Of a stretch of 64,000 nucleotides of DNA, positions 43,476 through 54,199 are shown piece after piece; the stretch's first letter is position 1, and each line of letters begins with the position of its first letter. Source of the DNA: Phenylobacterium soli (lineage in GTDB: Bacteria; Pseudomonadota; Alphaproteobacteria; Caulobacterales; Caulobacteraceae); contig NZ_QFYQ01000001.1 in the NCBI RefSeq assembly GCF_003254475.1, forward strand, positions 3,314,001-3,378,000. The letters run 5' to 3'. The notes below the pieces were generated by a model. The model did not search any database and had not been told where the DNA came from. It saw only the letters and a list, made by a program, of their open reading frames with translations. The position numbers were made by a program, and so were the translations under genes.

Positions 43476-44327
43476 ATGGCCTTTCACGACATCCTCCTGG
43501 CGCTGGTCAGCTATCCCGACGCGACCCCGGGCCCGGCCATCGACCGCGCGGTCCGGGTCGCCCGGCGGCTCGGCGGCGAGGTCACCGCGCTCGGCGTCCA
43601 GATCCGCGTCGAGGCGCCGAAGAACATGCTCGCCGAGGCCCTGCTGGGACTGGAATCACTGGCCGCCGGCGAGCGCGCCAAGAGCGCCGCCTCCCTGCGC
43701 GAGGCGCTGGACCGGTTCAGCAACGACGCGCGCGCGGTCGGCCTGACCGCCTTTCAGGAGATTCAGGCGAGCCACCTCTACGACGAGGCTCACGTCGTGG
43801 TCGGACACGCCCGCACCCGCGACATGACCATCGTGCCGGTCGGTCCCGCCCCCGCCTCCAGCCAGCCGATCGCCGAGCACCTGCTGTTCGACAGCGGCCG
43901 CCCGGTAGTGGTGACGCCCGAGACCGGCCCGCTCGACGCCGAGACCGGTCCCTACCGGACCGTGGCCATCGCCTGGGACGGCAGCCGCCCGGCGGCCCGC
44001 GCCGTCGGCGACGCCCTGCCGCTCCTCAAGCAGGCGCGCGACGTGCGCGTGCTCAGCGTCATCAACGAGAAGCCTTCGGTCACCGCCGGATGCGGTCACG
44101 ACCTGGTCCGCCACCTGGCGGCCCACGGGATCACGGCCACCGTCGACGAGGTGGACGACGCCGGGCGAGACATCGCCGAGGCGTTCCAGGCCTATGCCGC
44201 CGACAAGGGGGTCGAGTTCCTGGTCATGGGCGGCTTCGCCCGCTCGCGCGTCCGCGAGGTGATCCTCGGCGGGGCCACGGCCGGCGTCCTGGCCAAGCCC
44301 TTCATCCCGACCCTGATGGCCCATTGA
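43476..44327 (+). CDS. Universal stress protein, two-domain
   Basis: A 283-residue UspA-family protein with two domains. The first begins FHDILLALVSYPDA and the second PYRTVAIAWDGSRPAARAV, ending in GGFARSRVREVILGGATAGV, a G-x2-G-x9-G-type nucleotide loop. The start at 43476 is preferred over an upstream ATG at 43425, because the predicted transcript begins near 43433 and AAGGGG is upstream. Proteins like this often accompany low-oxygen and metal-ATPase genes; the FNR-like site supports that. The next gene overlaps its stop. Confidence 0.85.
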   Translation: MAFHDILLALVSYPDATPGPAIDRAVRVARRLGGEVTALGVQIRVEAPKNMLAEALLGLESLAAGERAKSAASLREALDRFSNDARAVGLTAFQEIQASHLYDEAHVVVGHARTRDMTIVPVGPAPASSQPIAEHLLFDSGRPVVVTPETGPLDAETGPYRTVAIAWDGSRPAARAVGDALPLLKQARDVRVLSVINEKPSVTAGCGHDLVRHLAAHGITATVDEVDDAGRDIAEAFQAYAADKGVEFLVMGGFARSRVREVILGGATAGVLAKPFIPTLMAH

Positions 44328-45361
44328 CCGCGCCCGACCGATCCGAACTCGGCGCCGCCGCCGTCCGCGCGGTGCTGGTCCTGGCGGGCGTCGCCGTGGG
44401 CGCCTTGCTGATCCTTCGGCTCGCCGACGTCCTGCTGCTGCTGTTCGGCGCCATCCTGGTGGCGATCCTGTTCCACGCGGTGGCCCAGCCGCTGCGCGAG
44501 CGCGGCCTGCCGCGCGTCCCGGCCCTGGTCGCCGCGGTCCTCGCTGTCGCCGGGTTCTTCGCCTTCATCTTCTGGCTGTTCGGCTACGAGGCCCAGGCCC
44601 AGTTCGACACCCTCTCCGAGCTCCTGCCCCGCGCCTGGGCCGGGCTGCAGGCCAGGCTCTCGGCCTCGCCCACCGGCCGCTACCTGCTGGAGGGGCTGAC
44701 CAACATGCGTCACCCGGAGAACCAGCTCCTCTTCGACCTTGCGCCGCGCTTCGCCTCCACGGCCGCCGGCGCCATCGCCTCGGCGATCATCGTCTTCTTC
44801 GCCGGACTCTACCTCGCCTTCCATCCGGAGACCTATTTCGGCGGCGCCCTGATGCTCGCTCCGCGCCGCCTGCGGCCGCGCCTCACCGAGGTCGCCGAGG
44901 CCTGCGCCGAGAGCCTGCGCCGCTGGCTCCTGGGCCAGGTGTTCTCCATGCTGCTGGTCGGGGGGACGGTGAGCCTTGGCCTGTGGCTGGCGGGCGTGCC
45001 CTCGCCCCTGGCGCTCGGCGCCCTCGCCGGTCTTGCCCAGTTCGTGCCGGTGGTCGGCCCCATGGCCGCGGCCATCCCTGGCCTGCTGATCGGCCTCTCC
45101 GAAGGCTCCGACACCTTCGCCTGGGCTGGCCTCGTCTACTTCCTGGCCTCCCAGCTCGAGGCCAACCTGTTCTCGCCCTTCGTCCTGCGCTCCCTGGCCG
45201 AGCTTCCCATGGCCGTGACCCTGTTCGCCGTCTTCGCCATGGGCGTCCTCTTCGGCTCGCTGGGGGTGCTGTTCGCCACGCCCCTGGCGCTGATCGCCTA
45301 TGTGCTGATCAAGATGCTCTATGTGGAGGACGTGCTCGGCGAGACGCCCGCCTCGACCTAG
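44324..45361 (+). CDS. AI-2E family membrane protein (first copy)
   Basis: A 345-residue membrane protein of the AI-2E/PerM family with about eight helices, including AGLAQFVPVVGPMAAAIPGLL and the C-terminal VLRSLAELPMAVTLFAVFAM. Family members are proposed to export autoinducer-2 or act as sodium/proton antiporters. The TTG start overlaps the stress-protein stop (TTGA), so the two are coupled. A second copy is at 54200-55288. Confidence 0.83.
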   Translation: MTAPDRSELGAAAVRAVLVLAGVAVGALLILRLADVLLLLFGAILVAILFHAVAQPLRERGLPRVPALVAAVLAVAGFFAFIFWLFGYEAQAQFDTLSELLPRAWAGLQARLSASPTGRYLLEGLTNMRHPENQLLFDLAPRFASTAAGAIASAIIVFFAGLYLAFHPETYFGGALMLAPRRLRPRLTEVAEACAESLRRWLLGQVFSMLLVGGTVSLGLWLAGVPSPLALGALAGLAQFVPVVGPMAAAIPGLLIGLSEGSDTFAWAGLVYFLASQLEANLFSPFVLRSLAELPMAVTLFAVFAMGVLFGSLGVLFATPLALIAYVLIKMLYVEDVLGETPAST

Positions 45362-45415
45362 CGGCCTGGCCGCGCGTTCTCTAGACAAGGCATCCGCCAG
45401 CAGAGGAGACGCGCG

Positions 45416-46033
45416 ATGGAGCTCGTGATCGGGACGAGGAAGTGGTCCACCTGGTCGCTGCGGCCGTGGCTGGTCATCAAGCGCTCGGGCCTGCCGTTCA
45501 CCGAGATCGAGGTGCCCCTGCGCGAAGACGGGGTGACCTCCGAAGCGATCCGCCCCCATTCGCCCTCCGGCCTGGTGCCGGTGCTCAAGGACGGCGACCT
45601 GACCGTCTGGGACAGCCTGGCGATCAGCGAATACCTTGCGGAAAGGGTCCCCTCGCTCTGGCCGTCGGACCCGGCGGGCCGCGCCCGCGCCAGGGCCGCG
45701 GCGGCGGAGATGCACTCCGGCTTCTCGTCTCTGCGCGGCGAGTGCCCCATGGACCTCACCGCGACGCCGCGCGCCGTCGAGCTCTCCGAAGCGACGCACA
45801 AGGACATCCGCCGGATCGTCGCCATGTGGAGCGACATGCTCGCCCGTCACAAGGGCCCGTTCCTGGCCGGCGACTGGTCGATCGCCGACGCCTTCTACAC
45901 CCCGGTCGCCACCCGCTTCCGGACCTACGGGGTCATGCTGTCCGACTACGGCGACGCGGGCGCGGCGGGCGAATACGCCGAGCGGCTTCTCGAGACGCCC
46001 GAGTTCAGGGAATGGGAAGCGGCGAGCCGCTGA
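45416..46033 (+). CDS. Glutathione S-transferase family protein
   Basis: A 205-residue GST-like protein. The thioredoxin-fold N-domain has RKWSTWSLRPWLVIKRSGLP and the cis-proline segment SPSGLVPVLKDG, then VWDSLAISEYLAER as glutathione-binding helix. The C-domain is all-helical with PFLAGDWSIADAFYTPV. The family conjugates or isomerises with glutathione. It has its own ribosome site (GGAG) and precedes a DUF1697 gene by 16 bases. Confidence 0.87.
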   Translation: MELVIGTRKWSTWSLRPWLVIKRSGLPFTEIEVPLREDGVTSEAIRPHSPSGLVPVLKDGDLTVWDSLAISEYLAERVPSLWPSDPAGRARARAAAAEMHSGFSSLRGECPMDLTATPRAVELSEATHKDIRRIVAMWSDMLARHKGPFLAGDWSIADAFYTPVATRFRTYGVMLSDYGDAGAAGEYAERLLETPEFREWEAASR

Positions 46034-46049
46034 CGGGACGATCGAGACG

Positions 46050-46589
46050 ATGAAGCGACACGCGGTCCTGCTGCGCGCGGTCAATGTCGGCGGGACCGGC
46101 AAGCTGCCCATGGCCGACTTCAAGGCGCTGCTGAGCGGCCTCGACTTCGAGGCGCCCCAGACCCTCGGCGCCGCCGGCTCGGCGGTGATCGGGACCGACG
46201 CCGCGGCCGCCACCGTCGAGGCTCAGCTCGAGGCCGCGCTGAAGGACAGCTTCGGCCTCGCCACCGAGGTCTTCGTACGCGATCACGAGGCCCTCAAGGC
46301 GACCCTCGCCGCCAACCCGTTCGCCGACATGGCGCGCGACAGGCCGAGCGCCCTCCTCGTGCTGTTCCTCAAAGGCGAGCCGGCGGCGCCCGACGTCGAG
46401 GCCCTGCGCGCGCGCATCGTCGGGCCCGAGGCGGTGCACCCGGGTCCGCGCAGCCTCTACATCGCCTATGGCGCGGGCATGGGGACATCCAAGCTCACCG
46501 GGCAGGTCATCGAGCGGGCGCTCGGCCTGCGCGGCACGAGCCGCAACTGGAACACGGTCCAGAAGCTGGCGGACCTGACCGCCCCCTGA
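46050..46589 (+). CDS. DUF1697 family protein
   Basis: A 179-residue protein with the DUF1697 start KRHAVLLRAVNVGGTGKLPM, a mid segment ATEVFVRDHEALKATLAANP and a closing GTSRNWNTVQKLADL. All are typical of this family of unknown function. It is 16 bases after the GST and likely in the same transcript. No catalytic motif is recognised. Confidence 0.85.
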   Translation: MKRHAVLLRAVNVGGTGKLPMADFKALLSGLDFEAPQTLGAAGSAVIGTDAAAATVEAQLEAALKDSFGLATEVFVRDHEALKATLAANPFADMARDRPSALLVLFLKGEPAAPDVEALRARIVGPEAVHPGPRSLYIAYGAGMGTSKLTGQVIERALGLRGTSRNWNTVQKLADLTAP

Positions 46590-46594
46590 AGCTG

Positions 46595-47215
46595 TCAGGG
46601 CTGGAGGGCGTGCCTCATCAGCGCCGCGGCGTCGCGGAAGAGGTCGTCGCGGGCGATGCGGTCCTCCTCGGTCAGCATCTCGTCGAGTGCGAAGCCCAGC
46701 TCGACGGCGATGCGCACCCGCCGCCAAAGCACCTCGCGCGGCATGTCGGGCAGCAGCGGACCGTAGGCCTCCACCATCCGGTCGGTGACCAGGCGGTGGG
46801 ACTCGACGCGGACCGAGGCGAGCTGGGGCACGGCCCGCAGCGCGCGCAGCACCCACACCGCGCCGGGCTCGGCGGCGGTCACGCCCGCCGTCTCGCGCAT
46901 CAGCTCTTCCACATGCGCCGCCAGGGCCTCGGGGCCATTCGGCGCGTGGCGCTCCAGCCAGGCGAACAGCACCTGGTTCTGGCGGTCCATCAGCCTGTGG
47001 CCGAGGGCTTCCAGCACCGCGTACTTGTCCTTGAAGTAGCGATAGAGGGCCGGCGGCGTCATCCCGGCGCGGGCGCAGATCAGGTTGGTGGAGATCCGCT
47101 CGATGCCGACCTCGCCCAGCAGCTCGCCGGCCACGTCCAGCAGGCGCTCATAGGTCTGCACCGCCCGCTCTTGGCGGGGCGGCGCACGGCCGGCCTTCGC
47201 AGGGCGCAGGGCCAT
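46595..47215 (-). CDS. TetR-family transcriptional regulator
   Basis: A 206-residue TetR protein. The N-terminal helix-turn-helix reads STNLICARAGMTPPALYRYF followed by KDKYAVLEAL; the remainder is a ligand-binding helical domain. It is the last gene of a three-gene minus-strand unit (FAD oxidase, D-threonine-aldolase-like enzyme, this gene), with one base between it and the aldolase-like gene, so it probably regulates that unit. The start at 47215 avoids a poorly coding extension. Confidence 0.85.
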   Translation of the reverse strand: MALRPAKAGRAPPRQERAVQTYERLLDVAGELLGEVGIERISTNLICARAGMTPPALYRYFKDKYAVLEALGHRLMDRQNQVLFAWLERHAPNGPEALAAHVEELMRETAGVTAAEPGAVWVLRALRAVPQLASVRVESHRLVTDRMVEAYGPLLPDMPREVLWRRVRIAVELGFALDEMLTEEDRIARDDLFRDAAALMRHALQP

Positions 47216-47216
47216 C

Positions 47217-48383
47217 CTAGCGGGCGCGGCCGCGGGCGCTGACCGGCCAGATGTCCACCAGCGTGTCGCCGCGCAGCAGGTGGTAGCTTTCATAGTGCTC
47301 CACTGTCGGATCGCAGTGCGGCGGGTTCAGCCGCACCATGTCGCCGATGGCGAGCGCCTGTTCGATGCCGGGCGCGACCAGGGCCGAGTGCTCGTCGCCC
47401 ATGAAGAACACCGCGCCCTGCGGACCGCCGGCGGCGGGCGTCGGCGGCTTGCCCTCGGTGGCGAAGGCCTTGAACCCGCCGTCGAGGGTGACGAGGCCCG
47501 GGCTGTTGGCGCTGACCACGCGCGTCTCCACGAACAGGCTGCGCTCGAAGGACGAGGCTGCGCCGTCGGCGCCCAGCTCGCAGGCGGCGTACTGGTCGTC
47601 CATGAAGATGTAGGAGCCTACTTGCAGCTCGTTGAGCACGCCCAGCTCCAGGTCGATCAGGTGGGTGCCGGTGCCGCCGCCGGTGACGATCGCCGGCTTG
47701 GCGCCCGCCGCCTCGAGGTCGGCGAGGATGGCGCGCAGATAGTCCATGCGCTCGGCGATCGCGGCTCGCCGCTCGGCGAAGGATTCGATGTGCTGCTCGC
47801 GGCCGCAGTACATCTGTACGCCCTCGTAGCGCAGGGCGGCGTGCGACTGGATCCGCCGGGCGAGCTCCACCGCCTTCTCCGAGGAGGTGACGCCGGTGCG
47901 GTGGATTCCCGGGTCGATATCGACGAACACGCCCAGCGGACGCTCGGGCGTCGCGATCTTGGCCAAGGCGTCGACGTTCCTGGGATCGTCGGCGACCACC
48001 GACAGCCCGGCGCTCACCTTGTTCAGTTCGCCGAGGCGCTTGAGGCCCGGGGCGGCGACCACCGGCGAGGTGACATGCAGCCCTTCGATGCCGCCGGCCG
48101 CCAGGGCCTCGGCTTCGCCGAGCTTGGCGCAGCACACCCCGACCGCGCCGGCGGCCACCTGGCGGCGGGCGATCTCGACACTCTTGTGGGTCTTGGCGTG
48201 GGGCCGCAAGCGAACGCCCTTGGCCTTGGCCAGGGCCGCCATCCGCTCGATATTGGCCGACAGCGCGGCCTCGTCGATCACCAGCACGGGGGTGTTGAGA
48301 TCCAGGCGCGACCCCTGGCGGCCGATCAGGTGGCCGTGCAGGCGGACGTCGTCGGATTGGAACTTCACGGGTTCCGGGCTCAC
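47217..48383 (-). CDS. D-threonine aldolase / alanine-racemase-fold PLP enzyme
   Basis: A 388-residue fold-III PLP enzyme. The PLP lysine lies in VRLRPHAKTHKSVEIARR and the C-terminal metal/substrate motif is NPPHCDPTVEHYESYH. These features match D-threonine aldolase and D-serine dehydratase (DSD1-like) enzymes, which cleave or dehydrate D-hydroxy amino acids. Whether it is an aldolase or a dehydratase is not decidable here. It lies 11 bases after the FAD oxidase gene. Confidence 0.85.
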   Translation of the reverse strand: MSPEPVKFQSDDVRLHGHLIGRQGSRLDLNTPVLVIDEAALSANIERMAALAKAKGVRLRPHAKTHKSVEIARRQVAAGAVGVCCAKLGEAEALAAGGIEGLHVTSPVVAAPGLKRLGELNKVSAGLSVVADDPRNVDALAKIATPERPLGVFVDIDPGIHRTGVTSSEKAVELARRIQSHAALRYEGVQMYCGREQHIESFAERRAAIAERMDYLRAILADLEAAGAKPAIVTGGGTGTHLIDLELGVLNELQVGSYIFMDDQYAACELGADGAASSFERSLFVETRVVSANSPGLVTLDGGFKAFATEGKPPTPAAGGPQGAVFFMGDEHSALVAPGIEQALAIGDMVRLNPPHCDPTVEHYESYHLLRGDTLVDIWPVSARGRAR

Positions 48384-48394
48384 GGGCGCGCTCC

Positions 48395-49654
48395 TCAGAC
48401 GAACAGGTCGGACAGATGGCCGTTGAGGAACTTGCCCTCGGGGTCGGCCGCGCGGCGCACCTGCCGGAACCGCTCGGCCATGGGATAGAGCATGTCCACG
48501 TCATGGCGCGAGAGGGTGTGGCGCTTGGCCCAGTGCGGCCGCCCGCCGTGCGCCCGGAAGATCGCCTCGGCCTCCTTGAACAGCCCCTGCCAGGGCATCT
48601 TGGCGTACTGGTGCATGGAGATCGACGCCCCCGGTCCCTTGTTGAACGGCGAGAGCCAGATGTCGTCGCCGGCCGCCCAGCGGAACTCGAAGGGGAAGGC
48701 CACCGGCTTCTTGCCCGCGCGAATCCAGCGGATCACCTCCTCGAGCGCCCGCAGGCCGTTCGCTCGCGGCAGCTCGTACTCCATCTCCTCGAAGCGCACC
48801 GTCCGCTCGGAGGGGAAGATCTGGTAGGCCGGCCCGACGCGGCGGCCGGGCCCCAGCGCCCGCATCATCCCGCGCTGCAGGGTCGGGATCAGGAAGGGCG
48901 TGCGGGCGGCGATCTCGTTGGCGATGCGGAACGGCGTCTCGTCCACGTCGGTGGTCCGATCCTTGGTGTCCTCCGCCTCGGTGGGCTGCAGCGTCTTCAG
49001 GATCACCTGGTCGGAATAGGGGAAGACGAAGAACTCGGCGTGCCGATGCGTCCGAGCGATCTCCTCGAAGCGGACCTTGGCGTCGGCGAAGGGGATCTTC
49101 TCGATACGCTCCTCCAGCCTGTAGGCCGGCAGGACGTCGATGACGGCCTCCACCGCCACGCCCAGCATGCCCAGCCCCAGGCGCTGGGCCTCGAAGAGCT
49201 CGGGGTTCTCGGTGCGGCTGCAGGTCTTCACGGTCCCGTCGGCCATGACGAGGGTGAAGCCGTGGGCGAGGGTCGAGAGGCTGCCGAGGTCACGGCCGGT
49301 GCCGTGGGTCCCCGTGGCCAGGGCGCCGGCCAGGGCCTGCGGGTTCACATCGCCCTGGTTCGGCAGGGAGAGGCCCTCGGCCCAGAGTTCGGCGGTGAGC
49401 TTCTTCAGGCTCCAGCCCGCCGGCGCGCTCACCGTCCTGCGGTCCTTGGCGACGGCTAGGCGTCCGGCGAGGTTCTCGAGATTGAGCAGGAGGCCGTCGG
49501 TCTCGCAGAGCGGCATGAAGGAGTGGCCGGCGCCCGCGACGCGGACGGCGCTCGCCTCCCGCACCAGGCCCTGCAGCTCCTCGAGGCTCTCAGGCTGCGC
49601 CATCCGCGCCGGCCTGGCGCGCACGCTTCCCGACCAATTGCTCCAGTCGCCCAT
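48395..49654 (-). CDS. FAD-linked oxidase, aldonolactone oxidase-like
   Basis: A 419-residue FAD-binding type-4 oxidase. The FAD domain has VRVAGAGHSFMPL and NQGDVNPQALAGALATGTHG. The C-terminal half has GRPHWAKRHTL, typical of the D-arabinono-1,4-lactone/L-gulono-lactone oxidase family. It oxidises an aldonolactone or sugar alcohol with oxygen or another acceptor. It is the first gene of the unit with the PLP enzyme and TetR regulator; the pathway is unknown. Confidence 0.85.
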   Translation of the reverse strand: MGDWSNWSGSVRARPARMAQPESLEELQGLVREASAVRVAGAGHSFMPLCETDGLLLNLENLAGRLAVAKDRRTVSAPAGWSLKKLTAELWAEGLSLPNQGDVNPQALAGALATGTHGTGRDLGSLSTLAHGFTLVMADGTVKTCSRTENPELFEAQRLGLGMLGVAVEAVIDVLPAYRLEERIEKIPFADAKVRFEEIARTHRHAEFFVFPYSDQVILKTLQPTEAEDTKDRTTDVDETPFRIANEIAARTPFLIPTLQRGMMRALGPGRRVGPAYQIFPSERTVRFEEMEYELPRANGLRALEEVIRWIRAGKKPVAFPFEFRWAAGDDIWLSPFNKGPGASISMHQYAKMPWQGLFKEAEAIFRAHGGRPHWAKRHTLSRHDVDMLYPMAERFRQVRRAADPEGKFLNGHLSDLFV

Positions 49655-49828
49655 CCGGCCGCTCCCATACCCACCGACGAGCGGATCAAAGCGGGCGCAC
49701 TTTCAGTAGTCAACGCTATCTTTGTAATTGTTTGCGCCTCACGACGAGCGGCAGGAATTCACCCCTGAGGCGTCGCGCTCGCCTTCCGCGCGCTTGCCGC
49801 ACCGCGATTCGAAGCTCAACCTTGAATC

Positions 49829-50794
49829 ATGGGAGGCTCCACACCCGGCCCGCACGCGGGCGCCGCGCCGCAGCTCTGGCGGATCGGACGCGCGTCCCTG
49901 GGCTTCCTGGTGGACACCTTCTCGATGAGCCGCGGCGGCGCGGGCGACATCGTCGACCCGCTGCTCCTGACGATCATCGTCGACTCCAACCTGGCGCCCT
50001 TCAACCAGGATCCGGAGCTGACCGCCCGCTATGCGACGCTCGACGATCCCCCGCCGGACGAGCTGCGCCGCCCAGTATCGGTGAACGCAATCGCCGCCTC
50101 CCTGCGCATGCCCTACGAGACGGTGCGCCGACGGGTGACCCGGCTGATCGAACTGGGCGCGGTTCAGGCGACCCCCAAGGGCGTGGTGGTGCCCGCCGGG
50201 ACGCTGCACAACCCCTTCTACGACATCGTCGCCACCGCCCGGTACGAGCGGATGAAGCGGCTCTATTTCGAGATCAAGGCGCTCGGCGGGCTGGCCGGCC
50301 TCGACGTGCGCCCGCCCGAGGCGCCGCGCCACGAACGCGCGCCCGTCCGCCTCGCAAACCGCCAGCTCTCCGAATATTCGCTGCGGGTGATCGACGGCTT
50401 CATGCGCCGGTTGGGCGATCCGGTGACCGGTCTGATCCTGCTCGAGATGGCCCACGCCAACGCCGAGCACCTGTCGGCGAGCGAGACCGCCTACGAAGGG
50501 CCGATGTCCGATGACAAGCGTCGGCCGATCCGCGCCCTCACCCTCGCCAAACGGGTCGGTCTCCCCCCCGAAACCGTGCGCCGGCACGTGGCCAAGCTCG
50601 AGCAGCACGGCTTCTGCCGCAAGGTCGAGGGAGGCCTGCTCGCGGCCCTCGAACAGCTCGGCCAGGGGGGCAGCGGCGAGCATGGGCTGATGAACAACCT
50701 CACCAACCTGCACCGCATGCTGGTCCGCCTGGCGGCCCTGGGCGTACTCGCCTTCTGGGATGACGAGGCCGCGACGGCCTGCGCAGCCGGATAA
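49829..50794 (+). CDS. Transcription regulator with two winged-helix motifs
   Basis: A 321-residue protein with two related helix-turn-helix regions: RRPVSVNAIAASLRMPYETV followed by RRRVTRLIEL (about residues 75-108), and RRPIRALTLAKRVGLPPETV followed by RRHVAKLEQHG (about 230-262). The two copies look like an internal duplication. No ligand domain is recognised. It precedes an MFS transporter gene on the same strand by 124 bases and may control it. Confidence 0.75.
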   Translation: MGGSTPGPHAGAAPQLWRIGRASLGFLVDTFSMSRGGAGDIVDPLLLTIIVDSNLAPFNQDPELTARYATLDDPPPDELRRPVSVNAIAASLRMPYETVRRRVTRLIELGAVQATPKGVVVPAGTLHNPFYDIVATARYERMKRLYFEIKALGGLAGLDVRPPEAPRHERAPVRLANRQLSEYSLRVIDGFMRRLGDPVTGLILLEMAHANAEHLSASETAYEGPMSDDKRRPIRALTLAKRVGLPPETVRRHVAKLEQHGFCRKVEGGLLAALEQLGQGGSGEHGLMNNLTNLHRMLVRLAALGVLAFWDDEAATACAAG

Positions 50795-50918
50795 TTCAAA
50801 AGAAAAGGATCGGCGCGGCCCGAGCCCCCTTTCCTCGCGCCCGGCCGCGCGGCTAACCTCCCCTTCAAATCAACAATAGCCGCACAATTTCGCGGCCGTC
50901 GGGGAAACGATTTCAAGG

Positions 50919-52436
50919 ATGAGCAAATCCACCACCAAGGCTGGCGCCGGCAAGCCAGTGTACTCCGACGGCTACAAGCGCCTGGTGCTGGTGCTGCTCG
51001 TCACGGCCTACACCTTCAACTTCATCGACCGCACGATCATCGCCTCCATCGGCCAGGCGATCAAAGTCGACCTGAAGATCACCGATACCCAGCTCGGCCT
51101 GCTCGGCGGGCTCTACTTCGCCCTGCTCTACACCTTCCTCGGCATCCCCCTGGCGCGGCTCGCCGAGCGGTTCAGCCGGGTGAACATCATCTCCGGCGCC
51201 ATCGTCATCTGGTCGGCCTTCACCGCGCTGTGCGGCACGGCGGGCTCGTTTGCGACCCTGGCCTTCTACCGCTTCGGCGTCGGCGTCGGCGAAGCCGGCC
51301 TGTCGCCCCCCGCCCACTCGCTGATCAGCGACTACTACGAGCCCAAGAAGCGCGCCTCCGCGCTCAGCGTCTATTCGTTCGGCATCCCGCTCGGCACCAT
51401 GATCGGCGCGGTGATGGGCGGCTACCTGGCGCAGAACTTCTCCTGGCGCGTGGCCTTCTTCATCGTCGGCATCCCGGGCGTGCTCATCGCCCTGCTGATC
51501 AAGATGCTGATCAAGGAGCCGCCGCGCGGCCACTCGGAGCCCGAGCCGCACCCGACCCTGGCCGAAGACGTCAGCCCCGACGAGCCGGCCAAGCCGGCGC
51601 CGACGCTGGCTCAGGAATTCAAGGAGATGGGCGGGGTCATCAAGACCCTGTTCGGGGTCTGGCCGGTGCTCAACGTGGTGCTGGGGGTGACCCTGGTCTC
51701 CTTCGCCGGCTACGGCGGCGGCCAGTTCGTCCAGCCTTACTTCATCCGCGCCTTCCACATGAGCTACGCCCAGGTGGGCCTGATGGTCGGTCTGATCGGC
51801 GGCCTCAGCCAGGGCGTCGGCACCATCGCCGGCGGCTTCCTCACCGACCGGCTGGCGAGGTTCGGGACCCGGTGGCACGCCCTGGTGCCGGCGATCGGCA
51901 TCACCCTCGCCTACCCCTTCATCGTCGGCATCTACACCGCTCCGACCCCGACCGTGGCCGCCTTCTTCCTGCTGCTGCCGGGCCTGTTCTCCTACACCTA
52001 CCTCGGCCCGTCGTTCGGCATCGTCCAGAACATGGTGCCGACCCATCGCCGGGCGACGGCGACGGCGGTGATGTTCTTCTTCCTGAACCTGATCGCGCTC
52101 GGCGGCGGCCCGCCGATCACCGGCCTGGTCATCGACCACCTCGCCGCCTACCACTTCGCCCATCCGGACCAGCCGGGGATGTGGGCCGCGGTGCAGGGCA
52201 TGTTCGCGAGCCACGTGGCCGACTTCCAGGCCGCCTGCCCCGGCGGCGTCGCGCCGAAGACCGCCGACGCCGCGGCCAAGGCCGCCTGTTCCAGCTCGCT
52301 GGTGCTGGCCACCCGCCAGGGCGTGATCCTCGCCTACGCCGTCAGCCTGTGGGGCGCGCTGCACTACCTGATCGCCTCCTTCGGCCTGAAGACCGCCATG
52401 GCCAAGGCCCGCGCCGACCGCGGCGAGGCGGACTGA
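50919..52436 (+). CDS. MFS transporter, Spinster-like
   Basis: A 505-residue transporter with twelve predicted helices. The segment FNFIDRTIIASIGQAIKVDL, the inter-helix motif GIPLARLAERFSRV and the VGEAGLSPPAHSLISDYY stretch are typical of Spinster-like MFS proteins in alphaproteobacteria. A longer cytoplasmic loop (residues 205-240) lies between helices 6 and 7, and a soluble stretch near the end contains a Cys pair. Substrate unknown; such genes often accompany lipid or aromatic catabolism, but no such genes are here. Confidence 0.85.
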   Translation: MSKSTTKAGAGKPVYSDGYKRLVLVLLVTAYTFNFIDRTIIASIGQAIKVDLKITDTQLGLLGGLYFALLYTFLGIPLARLAERFSRVNIISGAIVIWSAFTALCGTAGSFATLAFYRFGVGVGEAGLSPPAHSLISDYYEPKKRASALSVYSFGIPLGTMIGAVMGGYLAQNFSWRVAFFIVGIPGVLIALLIKMLIKEPPRGHSEPEPHPTLAEDVSPDEPAKPAPTLAQEFKEMGGVIKTLFGVWPVLNVVLGVTLVSFAGYGGGQFVQPYFIRAFHMSYAQVGLMVGLIGGLSQGVGTIAGGFLTDRLARFGTRWHALVPAIGITLAYPFIVGIYTAPTPTVAAFFLLLPGLFSYTYLGPSFGIVQNMVPTHRRATATAVMFFFLNLIALGGGPPITGLVIDHLAAYHFAHPDQPGMWAAVQGMFASHVADFQAACPGGVAPKTADAAAKAACSSSLVLATRQGVILAYAVSLWGALHYLIASFGLKTAMAKARADRGEAD

Positions 52437-52445
52437 ACCCACCCA

Positions 52446-52490
52446 GGTGTCGTCCCGGACAAGCGCTGGCGCGCTTTCCGGGATGACACC
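52446..52490. repeat. REP-like palindrome with GTCATCCCGG arms
   Basis: Outer arms GGTGTCGTCCCGGA and TCCGGGATGACACC (14 bp, one G-T wobble) enclose AAGCGC-tggc-GCGCTT, giving an almost continuous 20-bp hairpin with one bulged C. Such GTCATCCCGG palindromes recur between genes in related bacteria. It may end MFS transcription ahead of purB. Confidence 0.7.
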
Positions 52491-52538
52491 GAGTGAGCGG
52501 CATTTGACTTTCGCCGCCCCGCGCGACACACCCCGCCC

Positions 52539-53876
<1,338 letters not shown>

Positions 53877-54199
53877 GCCTGGCCCTGCCGGGCGCCCATG
53901 AGGTCGCCTACAAGGGCGACCCGTGGTTCAACGTCGGCAAGAAGACCTTCGCCCTGTTCACCGACGGTCGAGCGATCATGAAGCTCGACCGGGGCCGTCA
54001 GGAACTCCTGTTCGAGGTGCGGCCGCAGACCTTCGCCAGGTGCAAGGTGGCGACGGTGCATTGGAGCTGGGTGGAGCTCGATCACCTCGACGAGGCCGAG
54101 CTTGGCGAGCTGGTGCTCGAGGCCTGGTCGCAGATCGTGCCGAAGAAGGTGAGCCGCCCATTCCTGGGCCGGTGAAACAGCCCCTTCGAATCCGGGACC

